Positions 45,495-56,832 of a stretch of 64,000 nucleotides of DNA are shown one piece after another. Within the stretch, counting starts at the first letter, position 1; each line of letters begins with the position of its first letter. Both the position numbers and the translations under genes were made by a program. The DNA is from Emergomyces orientalis (taxonomy: Eukaryota; Ascomycota; Eurotiomycetes; Onygenales; Ajellomycetaceae): positions 434,001 to 498,000 of the forward strand of contig MOWL01000025.1 in assembly GCA_002110485.1 (NCBI GenBank), read 5' to 3'. The notes beneath the pieces are model-generated. The model was not told the origin of the DNA. It saw only the letters and a program-made list of their open reading frames with translations, and did no database searches.

Positions 45495-48400
45495 AAGAGG
45501 GCAATGCATGAACCAAATACGTGATAAAGGATGGGGATTGGATGGGCAGGGACGGAAAGGGGACGGAAAGGGGAGAATTATGGGTGAGAGATTGTATGCG
45601 ACAAATACATGAAGGGGCGGCAGCGTGTCCGCAATGAAGAAGAGTGTTTGGCGAATGGTCATTTCTGCTTACTGGTTTTCTTTTGTTCTAACTCGAGACA
45701 AAATTAGTGGGATATGTTGGCATTTTGAGTCTTTTTTATTTACATCTTTCTAGCTTTTTATATCAAATACCTAACTGCTAACTATATGGTTGTTTGTCTT
45801 CTATGTTAGATGATTTAGGATTTGTTGAGAGCATGTTGAAGGGGAAGGTAAACAGAATAATGTTCAGTTTCTGAAAAGCATCTCCAAGAAATATTTTACT
45901 TAACTAGAGGGCCAATTCTCATATACGTCTACTTTAACTTAATATGTTAGGTAGCAGGATATATCGCCTTGCTGATTTATAATGTAAATCACAAGAACGT
46001 ATATATCTCCAGGTGCCCAGTATATATGATGTCACTGTATACGGAGTAACCCCTTAAATATGGCCGAATGGGGGTGAGAAACTCATCGTCCGCTCGAGCG
46101 ATTTTGGGTTTCCTTTCTCCCAAAAGGCTAACTGCTAGTACGTGTACGTATAAACCTGTCCCCTGCACTTCGTATAGGGTGAGGCGAATTCTTCTAAGGA
46201 TGTCAGGCCAGTTTGTCGTAAGGCAGCGTAGGTTGTGTAAAGTGGGAAGAATAAGTTACCATATGCTGATACCCGGATCTAGCATCGGGGTCCAACTGGT
46301 CGGAAACTCTAATGGCAATCGCCTCGAAAACAGTGGCTCTCCGGGCTGCGCTGTGAGTCTTTGGCTGAGATGGTTATGGACATCATCATGGTATTTTGCC
46401 TCACTGGGAGCCTCAGAAGCGTACTGTGGCATGCAAATGGCATATCGACCCGAGGTATAATACGCATTTGCAAAGGACGAGAATGGGAGCTCAACTTCGG
46501 ACTGTATCTGATTTGAAACGCACGAACCGAAGAACGTTCAAACTCGGGAATAGAATAAGCAAGTGCAATAAAAGTGGGAGAAGAAATGAGAGCGTCAAAT
46601 ATATGTTCCAATCGATACTGGATAGAACTTTCCTATATATATTCGTGTTCCTAGCTGCGAGGAATTTGGGGAAGGGAGACCAGTTCATGGACCCATTGTC
46701 CCATAAAAAAACCTATGGATGTGAATCACGACGCATCATCAACGCGCGACCGCGGCGTTGATTTAGGGAAATGAACAAGAGATCTTGCACCACAAACCTA
46801 TAGGTCTCCCAGGCCTTTTTGTATTTTTCATTTCTTGGGCTTTTGTCACATATCAATGCTGCTACCGTGAATACCTTCTGGCCTGCGTAAAGTACCCTTC
46901 ATAAAGGTAGAAATTGTGACTCAGAACAAGGAGAAGGTTTTCACAGGTGCCCATCCTCAACCCTCTGGGAGCATGCATCGATGAACACGTAATATGAATG
47001 AATAGGCAATGGAAACACGAAACCGTATATATGAGATTGGGTAGCAGTAACAATTTGTTAGAATGAGAAAGGAACATCCGAAGGTAAACGAAACTCAAAC
47101 TACCTCCATCGACGATGCAGTGTCTTCCTCTTTTTAGTCATCGCTCCACCCGGACCAATGCACATCTAGATGCATTATCGCGGTGCGCTGGCAGTGAAAC
47201 AGATCATAGGGTTTTGTTGGAGGCAATGGCAGTCGTTCTGTAGATATCATTTGATGCCCTCAGTTGCGCAAATGCCTAAAATTGAGCCTTTCATTTTCCT
47301 TGAATTTGTTTCGCTGGGCAGTTATCATCATCAAACCCGAAAGAATTTGGGAGGTGAAAACCAGAACTTAGCAGTATCAAAATCTGACATTCGAAAGAGA
47401 ATCGTGCGGAGTGCTGGTTCATCAACCTTCTGGACGGCCATCCAATCGTTTCACCCGCCTGTATCTCTATTCTATCATTGTGAGTAACAAGCAGAAATAA
47501 CTAGTTATTGGATATAAATTAAGTCCAACGGGGTGTGAAAAATCAAAACAAATAAAATCCTCTTCCCCGCCATGCCATTCCTTCGTTCATTAGCCCACAT
47601 AATCGTTAGTTACACCAAACAAAAATCGGGAACCAACTTTGGAATCCCCCCAGGTTATAAAAACCTAGGTAATCAAGAGGTGAAATAAAATGATCTGCAG
47701 GATTCAAGACCCTCGTCAGCAGCATCATATGCCGATCAATAATACGAGACGCATTGCATGCATACAACGGTGGAAGCCATCGTCCCATCGCTTGTAAGAT
47801 AAGAAGCCGGCCTTGAAGTATGCAGAATCGCGAATTTGCAAGTGTTGGTGTCGGACAGGCCTGCAGCCCACAACAGCTCACTCATGGGTAATCGAATAGG
47901 CGTGTGTCTTTTAAAACTTCATCTGTCCTTTCTTCCTTAGGGCGCTTCGAATTTTGGTCAGCTTGCCCATTGATTGTGATTGGGTGTTACAGGGGACATT
48001 GAATAATTAATACTCCCTATTGTTAATATTAATATTATTTTGAAATGTCAGCGCCAACAACTGATTTTCATGGGTTTATTGCAGCCAGAAGCGCCGCTTC
48101 ACAATCCATTTTTTGCTGCAGTTATTGGCTGGCGTTTGGGAAACAAAATGCAAACATAGCGCTTAATCGCCTTGCACAAGGTTGTAACTAATAATAATGA
48201 CAATAAAAAAGAATAGAGGCGTATGTATGAATAGAGCATGAATGGCAAGCATTGCCCCGGACATCCCCAATCCATTCTTGAGGCAATTCCAAGGGTTGTC
48301 TCTTAAACCCTATGCTCGGTGGTTACTCTCAGCATCAGCATTTGACAGTAAGAAATAAGGGTAATGCTGACATGAACAAGCCTGGTATTAGATTTGTTTT

Positions 48401-50789
48401 TTGTGTATAAACTGAGGACCTTTTCAAGATATATCAATTTGTGGGGCCTTGATAGAATATTCCAAAATGTAGTTAAATAATAAGTAAATAAAATGAAAAT
48501 GAAATATAAAAATAACTGCTCCTTGAGAATCTTGGTTTTTGCTGTTCACCCAACAAGATCATCATCCATTGCATGACCACCTGCTTATCATTATATCTCT
48601 CCGGGGTGCCTCCGGTCCCTGTCCGTCTGACCACTGGAAAACACCCTGGAAACCAGAACCAGCGTCCAACAATTGGAAAATGGGCAATAATGTTTTGTCA
48701 ACTGATGGAGTCTCCCCCATCCAACTTCCGCAGTTGGTCGGGGATCAATGAACAACTCCATGTATATGTACAGTACTTCACTGTTTCTGCCATGTTTTAA
48801 TCATGGGGCGAATTCTCTGATAAAAATCGATACTTTCCCTATAGTCAGTCCCGTTTTCAAAGATTTTTCACTTGACTCCCTTGGATAAGGTCGGCAGCCC
48901 TGGAGACTTCTGGGGGGTACGCAAATGACGTGCACTGGGGAAGCATGGAAGCGGCGTTGTTCGTTCGACTGGGCGCGCAAAAGTAAAAATTTCCACGGAC
49001 AGGGGAGCAAATATGTTGAAGCTAGGGCACTCCAAAATAAACGGGCGCAGCGATGAGTTCCTCCGCGGGAAGTTTTGTAGGGCTCCAAATGCGAGAGCAA
49101 AGTATGTAAATGGATCGGACAACGCTGAAATAGGTGAATCGTTATTATTATTAGTATTAGTATTATTATTATCATTTATTTTTGCCATTATTGAATCTTA
49201 AAAGAGGCTTTGTTCTATTCCTTGATCGATGTTCGAGTAGAATTGGAAGGTTTGATTCAATTATCTGAAGCAGGATTTCAAACTTGGCGCAGTCAGATGC
49301 AAATGGTGATATGGAATGACCCGAGGAATTTCACCGAATAAGCAACGAATTTTTTCTCTTCGTTTTCTTTTTTTTTTCTGACCTGAGGGTTTTAACTGCG
49401 CATGCAGGGGCCAAATGACTCCAAAATAAAATACCAATTGCTGCACCAAGTACAACATTATTATTTACAACACACCAACAAACACGTCGTTACCGTAAGA
49501 ACCTAATTACAGCGCGCCCTGAACAAAAAACACAACTGAATCAGATCGAAACAAGCCAGCCCATAATTTTGCAGATTATCAGGAGGCAAATTGTGGCGGT
49601 GCTCAAGGTTTCAAGGACCTGTGTTCTGCATGTTTATTGGTAAGAGCATGGGAAAAGATAACCTGAAAGTTTGTCCGCTTGGTTCCGTTTGAGTTTAGGG
49701 CCGAGCCTTAAGTGGAGTTTTGTTCGTTGCTAACTTGGCTAGTCAGGGGGTTCAACGGGTGGAATGGAGCCAAGTCAAGGCCAAGCCTCCCTGAAATCGT
49801 GATAAATCCTACCCAAGCCCAAGTTGTGGCGTTTGCCCCGTGTTACGCCTGGGTAGGTTTCTTTTGATGTGTTTTTATTTTATTTTACATCTGGTTGAAT
49901 CTTTCCCATCCACTTTTCCCGGGCGTCGGACGTTCGGGTGGCATGTTGCCAGTTGGGCGTATCAAGCGGATGATATTTTCAAATTCACGATGTTTCTTTT
50001 GGTTTGCTGTTGTTTATTTCTGTTTCGGCTCGACGAAGACCTCGAAGAGGAAATGTAGTGATCACAACATTCTTTGTCAAATGGTTTCGATTAATTTGGG
50101 GGCGAAGATGCAGGGCGATTTCTCCTTTACCGCCTACCTATATACATACTAGTTAGAAGATAGCAATCGTGACAAACTTGAAAAAGAGATGGAGGTCATC
50201 GGCCTTTTTTTCTTTTCTTTTTTTTTTTTTTTTCCCTTCTCGTTTCATGAAACTCATTGTTGGGCCCTGTGATTGGATGTTTTGAAAATGTGAAAGGAGC
50301 TTTTCCGAAATCATGACGGCACCAATCAATCAATCACCTTAATTTTCTCTCGTCGATTTTTTTTTTTTTTTTTTTTTCTTCTTCGTATTTTTTGCAGTGA
50401 CGTGACTTTTTGGCGATCAACAAAAACGATGTCACAGAAGGCGAAGAAAATGCCAGCGAGTGGTGGAGAAGTGATCGAGGTTACACTTCGCGCAAAAAAA
50501 ATAATCGCAGAAGTACTGTACCATTATGCATTAATATGATTCAGGATGGCCATGCACTTAGGGCACAAGCGTGAAGCTTCCTTTGAACCCTTCTTTTGCT
50601 TTCGACAGGCGAAACCAAGGGCGGGGAGGCACTGGTATTGAGCACCACTGCGAGGTTTGCTGTTTCGCTTTCGACGATAAGGAATTAATTGTTTGCGGTA
50701 TTTTGTGAGGGCAAACAAAGGCAGTTATTATTGGTGTTTTTGTTCTGCTGGTGGTAATTGTAATGGAGATCAAACAGGGAGACGGGACA

Positions 50790-50822
50790 AACCCCCCATT
50801 TTGGCTGACAAAAGGGGGGTTT
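50790..50822. repeat. Intergenic hairpin
   Basis: Arms AACCCCCC-A-TTTTG and CAAAAGGGGGGTT pair over 13 bp with a single bulged A and a 5-nt loop. It lies just outside the left member of the 14-bp inverted repeat. Role unknown. Confidence 0.65.
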
Positions 50823-50823
50823 T

Positions 50824-51112
50824 CTTGTTCCTGGTACGTTTAACATACCAAGGGTACAATACCCAAGTGTGAATAGGTACTCCGTACCGTACATGGACGC
50901 CCCAAGAGACGAACTTGAAATACAGCTGCATCCAATCAGAGGCAGGAATTACTTCTTCCACAAAGGGCACTGTGTTTACTCACACAGCAACAGGAGGTTT
51001 CTTAGTCCGTACAATGCCCGTTACAAATACACACCTCGTACATTCGCGGACATGACCTTTACATACCGATACCGATCCCGATTCATGATACCCTCGAGGT
51101 ACCAGGAACAAG
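50824..51112. repeat. 289-bp segment bounded by perfect 14-bp inverted repeats
   Basis: CTTGTTCCTGGTAC (50824..50837) and its exact reverse complement GTACCAGGAACAAG (51099..51112) face each other. The enclosed DNA has no coding frame of note but contains TACTCCGTA and a CCAAT box. No target-site duplication is visible, so a transposon origin is unproved. Confidence 0.55.
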
Positions 51113-51247
51113 TCCCCAGTTTAGTCTAGCGCTGTCTCTCCCTCCCTGGTCGCTGTCCCCGTCGTCGTCGTCGTTCTCCTTCTTCTCCTCCCTACAGTAA
51201 ACCAAACCCCAACAACCCACATCTTCCCACACGCTCGTTTACTTTCC

Positions 51248-51276
51248 CATCATCCATCATCCATCATCCATCATCC
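51248..51276 (+). repeat. CATCATC tandem repeat
   Basis: About four copies of a 7-nt unit (CATCATC) in the upstream region of the WSC gene; a short minisatellite, possibly in the 5' UTR. Confidence 0.85.
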
Positions 51277-51982
51277 GCTCCTTTGTCGGCTTTTATCGAC
51301 TACTGCAGCCCCATTACGATCCTTCTGTCTCGCTGCATTATTTTCTTGCCTATTTCTCGATATACCTTATTTTCTCTCTTTTTCGACTCTTATTACTTAA
51401 CTGAACGTGCCACGAGAAGATCAGGGGGTGAGTTCGTTTCGCTTTCCCCACTACCAAAAATATTGCACCCAATACACCAAGCCAAACCACCTGCCTCCTC
51501 TCTCTCCTTGATCAAGCAGAATACAATTCTCATCGTCTCGTTTTAATATTTTTTATCACTCGTTTGCTATTTACTGACCCGGATTGCCCTTTGTTAGGTA
51601 AGCCAGTTTTCATCGTTATCGCTCCAGAACAACAACCGCGTCAAATGGTGGATTACTGCCGCAGGAGAAATTAAATATATATAAAAGGCAAATATATTAT
51701 CTCTGGGGAGCCAGAAACTCAGACAAGGGGGATCTGTGACGTTTCGAGAGAAAGGGTAGAGAGGAATTATATACTTTGATGAAAGGATAGAACCTTCGTT
51801 CGCTCTTTGCTGGCCCTCCCGTTCGAGGCCCGGAGACTCCAGTATTGGAAGCGACTCCAATACTCATTGGAATTCTTATTTGTTATTTCTATTTTTTTTT
51901 GTTTTTTTTGTTTTTTTTTTTTTGGAAAATTTTCTATATTGTTTTCCATCCCGACTTTTCGACCACGTCACGTCTTCCAAAA

Positions 51983-52958
51983 ATGAGGTCATTCACGTAC
52001 CAAGCCGTTGTCCTGGCCGTGCTTATCGGTATAGGCTCGACTGACCCGGTCCGTGTTATTCGGCAACAGCAACCGCAACCGAGTCTAATACCGGTGAACA
52101 ATACCGTCAACAAAGGCTGCTACAAGTCAGCGAATCCATTAGAGAACGATGGTGAATACCCTTGGCAGTCGATTGGGCACTGTCAGCAAGTATGCGTGAA
52201 GTTGAAAAAGCCTGTCATGGCTCTTTTCAGCGGTTCTGACTGCTTCTGTGGAGATCAACTACCGCGAGAGTCAGATACAACCACAATGGATAAATGTAAT
52301 ACGCCGTGTGATGGATGGCCCACTGATACGTGTAGGTTCCCCAATTAACAACAACCCTTTTGTATATTAAAAAAACTGACCATCTCAGGCGGGGGGGAGG
52401 ATGCATATCACGTACACCTCACAGGCTTGATTCGGGAAAAGTACGTACCAGTATTTGGTGGAAAGTCCACTTCGGATGGTGCCAGCAGTACCCAGACTTC
52501 GTCCTCGACAAATGGAGGGAAAACCGTCGTTGTCACTAGCACTGGTGAAGCAGGAAAAGGCCCAAACAAAGCTGGTATCGCAGCTGGCGTGGTTGTCGGC
52601 GTTGTTGCTCTAGGTGCCATAATCGGTGGTGGATTCTTCTTCATGAAATACAAAAAGCGCAAAGCTTCTGAAGAGGAATATCGCCGTAATGCTACTATTA
52701 GCAGTTTCGTTTCTGGTGGGAAGCCGCTCTCTTCTCAACATACTTCATTGTCCGACTCGCGCCTGGATCCATCCATTATGTCCCACCGACGCCAGAGCAA
52801 CGGAAGTATCGCTGACGATCAAGATTTCTCGAGAAGAATTTTGAAGGTAGGCTACCACAATGCCTCCATAATGTTTGCGTTTGTCCCCTCCCCCAGGTCG
52901 TCCTATGCTAACATAGTCTATCTTTTAGGTCACCAATCCAGACGGCGGCCATTATTAA
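51983..52958 (+). CDS. WSC-domain cell-surface protein, single-pass
   Basis: Model: join(51983..52331,52389..52846,52929..52958), 278 aa; introns 57 and 82 nt. Residues 1-20 are a signal peptide. A WSC domain follows (about 45-130) with paired cysteines: KGCYKSANPLEN, GHCQQVC, GSDCFCGDQLP, KCNTPCDGWPTDTC; the last Cys comes from the splice. A Ser/Thr-rich stretch (about 142-170) and one transmembrane helix (about 178-201, AGVVVGVVALGAIIGGGFFF) lead to a basic cytosolic tail (KYKKRK). The tail ends in NPD-type sequence ILKVTNPDGGHY, as in Wsc1-like wall-stress sensors of the cell-wall-integrity pathway. The ectodomain's Ser/Thr part is short for a classical mechanosensor, so the sensor role is likely but not certain. 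Confidence 0.86.
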
Positions 52959-54192
52959 TGAATCCACGAAGGAGCTGGCTCATCAATCTACCAATAATTT
53001 ACCGCCAGAATATCCCACAATAATAGCGCACAAATCTCTCCTGCTTATCAAATCTCAGACTTTATATATATACGCCCTCATCGTTTTCCTTTTCTCCGTC
53101 GAGATACCATGTCGTCTTCCATTTGCAACACTGATCTTTCCGCCCTACATTCCGCACTCTCCTTTTATATATCCACATCTTCTCTCCTCCTTAAGCACCC
53201 CTCCGATTATTCCCTCAAATATACATCCGATTGATCTTTACGAGCTGTACCCTACAACTGTTTCTGGCGTTCTGGCATTTGAAGCGTGATGATGATGCGG
53301 ACGAGTTAGTCGTCAACATTAAACCCCCATTATTTACCCATCCTGATTACACACATACCTACCCTAGCGGAGAACCACAGTCGAAAAAGTCTTACCCACC
53401 AACATTGATTGGTTCACCTGTACTTTCCTCTGCTCATAAAAAATCTTGACAATCACCAGAGTCATGATGATGGAAATGGTTGGCATATTATATTGTCATT
53501 TATTTTGTTCTTTCTCTTTCCTTTACTTTCTTCCATTTTGGTCATTTTTCTACACGTTCAAGTTACTTCAGTCATATCCTGAATTCTTCTTTTGTCCATC
53601 TAGTGTGAAAATGTGTGCAACAAGGAAACACACATGACTCTTATCTATGCTATCCTTGTGACTACTTTACTTGCCATGCTCAGTCTCCAGTCTTTTGATT
53701 CCTTTCTGACCTAATTTTTACTTTTTATCCTTTCACATCCATATACCACAAGATGCATTTGTGTTTGTGGCTGGGTGTGTGTGTGGGGGGGGTTGGGTTT
53801 TATGGTTTGAGGGACAGGAAACTTCCTCCTTATTGAAAACGTATACCTCGCTTTTTTCCTTTTACTTTTATTCTCTTACGGGCGTTCATTTTTTTCTTCT
53901 TTCCTCTCTTTTCTCTCTCTCTTGTCTCCTGTCATAACATTTCCGTCCATGTATGTAATTTCTTATATACCAGTATCGAGAATCATATGCTCTCTCTTGG
54001 CTGTTATTAGTAGTATCACAAACTACTCAACCAAACTACTCAACTACTGCTACTGTCTCTGCTGCTACTACTACTACGTTCTCATCGTGATAAGCTCCGT
54101 TCCTTCCTGGTATGTTACGTCCCTCAGCTTGTCGTTCGTCTCCCATCTTATCTAATTTTTATCTTTCCCCCTCTTTCAGTGCCCCATCCTAC

Positions 54193-54239
<47 letters not shown>

Positions 54240-54990
54240 CATTCCCACATAATTACGTTATATGTGCCATATCTCGATACTGAATTTCTTTCGTTTTCCA
54301 CTTTTCCACACGCAGGATATATCGTGTAGTGTTTCTTAGGGGCGATTCCGGGATTTTTTGAATAGTGGTGCGGGAGGCAGGGGGGCGCGGTACTTCATAC
54401 CCGTACAGATAGTTCTATCGCGCATGTGTGCATCTACATGTACATACATGTGTGTGGATGTGGATGTGTACGCATACATACGTATACGGCACCCCCTGTT
54501 AAGATAAAGAGAAAATCTCCACTTGATATCCGTTGTGGGGGTTTTCTCTTTTAGATAATGGGTTTGTGGAATTGTGATTGTGCATAAGTGAGTGGAATCT
54601 TGCCAGTATAGGCCAGGGGGAGTCTCTCAACCCCAGCCTCCTCTAAGAGTAACTTTTCCTTATATCATCAATAATCTAACCTTCAGGGGCGCTTCACCAA
54701 CCCAAACCAAAAGAAGAGCATAGTGTGAAATGAAGCGCTTAAATTCTTCAATCAATATGGACGCATTCTCTGTATCTATCCATCTCTCGGTTTACATACC
54801 GATTCAGTCTCCACTTGAAAAAAACATGCCCACATCATCTCAACATCTCATGTTAACCCTAGGTATCTAGGTATCAATTATATCTTGTACCCAAGTCAAT
54901 TTAGCGTCCCAAATTCCAAACTTACCCGCATCCCACATCTCTTTCATCTTTGCAATACCCATCAAAATAAAAAGATAAATCCCCCCCTCC
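52959..54990. other. Intergenic, convergent 3' ends, microsatellite-rich
   Basis: 2.0 kb between facing stop codons. T/C-rich over much of the first half; holds a G-rich run near 53780-53796, a (CA)22 microsatellite and TG/AC-rich repeats near 54420-54490. Small frames are low-complexity only. A long 3' UTR of the WSC gene is likely. Confidence 0.55.
54195..54238 (+). repeat. (CA)22 microsatellite
   Basis: An uninterrupted run of 22 CA dinucleotides. It is a likely length-variable locus. Confidence 0.97.
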
Positions 54991-56832
54991 TCAGGATAGG
55001 TTATCATAAACCCCCCACCAAACCCCCATACACGCCGCCACAACCAAATCAAGCATCTTCAACCCTTCATCCTCAACAATCAATTTACCGAGCTTCGCAC
55101 TCTTACCGAACGCACCACCACCCGCCCGTTCGCGGGCCAGGCTGAGATCTAGGCGGCCCGCTAACTCCTCAGCGTGGCTGCGGAGTTTAGCCCTTGTAGG
55201 GTGATCATGATTATTGCCAATACTCTTAGGTGCATACGGGTCGTTCTTCTCGTACTGGTGGTTGTGACTCTGGCTCTGACCCTGGCTGCTACTGTGGTGG
55301 TGACCCTTGTTAGGTGTGGAGAAAATAGGCAGATTGAAACGAAGTTCTGCTGCTGTCGCTGTCGATCCGTGCGTCGATGCAGGTGACGACGATTGCGACG
55401 CAGCGGCTGAGGCTTCGAAGGCAGATTGCAGCTTTTGCAGGTTTAGATGAGGCTGCGGGGTATCGGAATTGCTGCTGCTGGTAATATTTGGGAGATTTAG
55501 ACCCGCGAGGGAAGGGTTGGTGGTTGGGATTGTATGTTTGCATTTTAGACTGCGTCCGTTGGCGCCCGTGACGAACGTGCAGGTACCGTCCCAAGGCGAT
55601 TTGAAGGTATAGTGTTTGCCTCGCTGTGGTTTCAAGGAGGGACGGTCTTTGGTGGCTGGCCGGTCCAGCGACGGGAGGCTGTTGATGGAAGTGTTGCTGT
55701 TATGATGGCCAAGGCGATTGTTCTGCGGGTTGGTGAGGGTGAGGTGACGAATGAATTTTAACGAATTTCCCGAACCATCAACGGCATCAGGATGGGTAGG
55801 ATTGGGACGTGCTGTTGAGAAAGGCATCGTCTCAGCCGCCAGTTTCTTATATCCCAGCGTAAGAATTTCGATGGATATTGTGCCATCTAATGCCACATCA
55901 GGGGACGATTGGGAGGTGCAATTCGTGATGTTCCCGACATTCCATTGGATGTCGTTGGTAGTATCCCTTCGTATAAGGGTCAAGTGGAAAGGGGAAGAGG
56001 ATTCCCGGAGCCTTTCAACGCTACGTTGCTGTCCTCGTTGAAAGAAACCAGGAGTCTCACGCTGATCTCTGGAGGTCCTTTCGGGAGGAAGAGGCGACGA
56101 CGATTCGATACCTTGGAATGGACCCCGTTTAGGTAGTATGGACGGTCGTCCACCATCCCAGCTAGCTCGTTCGCGCGGCCCCCTTTGCAGGACAGGAGCA
56201 GAGGGTGGAGTTAAATATTCTTTCCTACCAAAAGGAGTCACGGGTTGCGTGTCGCGTCTCGGCCGGCCATTACCTCTGCTAAGATTGGCAGAATTCAGGG
56301 CAGCCGGAGGGGAAAGGTATTCTTCTGGCTCTGTAGGAACAGGAGGTAAAGGTTTCCGGGAAAAGGTGGGATTCCTCTGTAAGTCCAGAGATTCGTGTCG
56401 CTGTGCGTCAGGTGCCCGAGGGTTTGGTAATTGATGGAACTCATTTCCTGCACCGATTTGAAAGGGTAGTTTTGCATCGGATGACACTGATGACACTGGT
56501 CGCCTTGGATTAGAGGGCGGTTTTAACTCCATAGGTTGGATATCCGCACCCGGCACCGGTTTCCTGTGGACACGAGTTGGTGGGCCAACACGAGGGTTTC
56601 TATTAGCGTCTAGCAGCGTTTTTTTGAGGCGCTTTTCTTTTTCGATGGCCCGCAGGACGGCCTCGTCGTCTGGGGTTGCGACATGAATGTAATATAGAGC
56701 AGCCTCAATGAGAGCTGGGGAAATGCTAGATTCCGTTGGGGGTTTTAGCGGGGAAAGGAAAACGTCTAAATAGGAATTAAATAGATAATTGTCAGTAGCG
56801 TTTGATTTTCTTTTCTTGCTGCGTATTGGCAT
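54991..56832 (-). CDS. Conserved Ser/Pro-rich fungal protein of unknown function
   Basis: One exon, 613 aa, starting at ATG 56832. I do not recognise a named family. The N-terminal 60 residues include a short helix (IEAALYYIHVATPDDEAVLRAIEKEK). Residues about 80-270 are Pro/Arg/Ser-rich with PxxP-type elements (RKPLPPVP, EEYLSPP, KEYLTPP). A folded part follows: SPFHLTLIRRDTTNDIQWNVG, ISIEILTLGYKKL, and HYTFKSPWDGTCTFVTGANG then RSLKCKH, which is reminiscent of a tubby/LURP-like beta domain; that is a guess. A Ser/Gln/His-rich linker and a conserved-looking C-terminal helix (GKLIVEDEGLKMLDLVVAACM) end the protein. The −1 frame stays open for 46 codons beyond the stop after G-runs. Confidence 0.8.
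   Translation of the reverse strand: MPIRSKKRKSNATDNYLFNSYLDVFLSPLKPPTESSISPALIEAALYYIHVATPDDEAVLRAIEKEKRLKKTLLDANRNPRVGPPTRVHRKPVPGADIQPMELKPPSNPRRPVSSVSSDAKLPFQIGAGNEFHQLPNPRAPDAQRHESLDLQRNPTFSRKPLPPVPTEPEEYLSPPAALNSANLSRGNGRPRRDTQPVTPFGRKEYLTPPSAPVLQRGPRERASWDGGRPSILPKRGPFQGIESSSPLPPERTSRDQRETPGFFQRGQQRSVERLRESSSPFHLTLIRRDTTNDIQWNVGNITNCTSQSSPDVALDGTISIEILTLGYKKLAAETMPFSTARPNPTHPDAVDGSGNSLKFIRHLTLTNPQNNRLGHHNSNTSINSLPSLDRPATKDRPSLKPQRGKHYTFKSPWDGTCTFVTGANGRSLKCKHTIPTTNPSLAGLNLPNITSSSNSDTPQPHLNLQKLQSAFEASAAASQSSSPASTHGSTATAAELRFNLPIFSTPNKGHHHSSSQGQSQSHNHQYEKNDPYAPKSIGNNHDHPTRAKLRSHAEELAGRLDLSLARERAGGGAFGKSAKLGKLIVEDEGLKMLDLVVAACMGVWWGVYDNLS

Larger units (their letters stand above)
45495..51982. 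other. 6.5-kb gene-free stretch upstream of the WSC gene
   Basis: No frame resembles a protein I know. The stretch holds an (ATT)-like run near 49141-49180, two poly-T tracts (50212-50235, 50358-50378), two TACGGAGTA/TACTCCGTA 9-mers (46040, 50878), a strong hairpin (50790-50822), a 14-bp inverted-repeat pair (50824..50837 and 51099..51112), and a CATCATC tandem repeat (about 51248-51276). The last 850 bp are C/T-rich and look like promoter plus long 5' leader of the WSC gene. Confidence 0.55.

Noticed and set aside
47170..47881. Frames of about 90-105 codons on both strands
   Set aside because: They lack similarity, codon regularity and splice partners, so they were left as intergenic.
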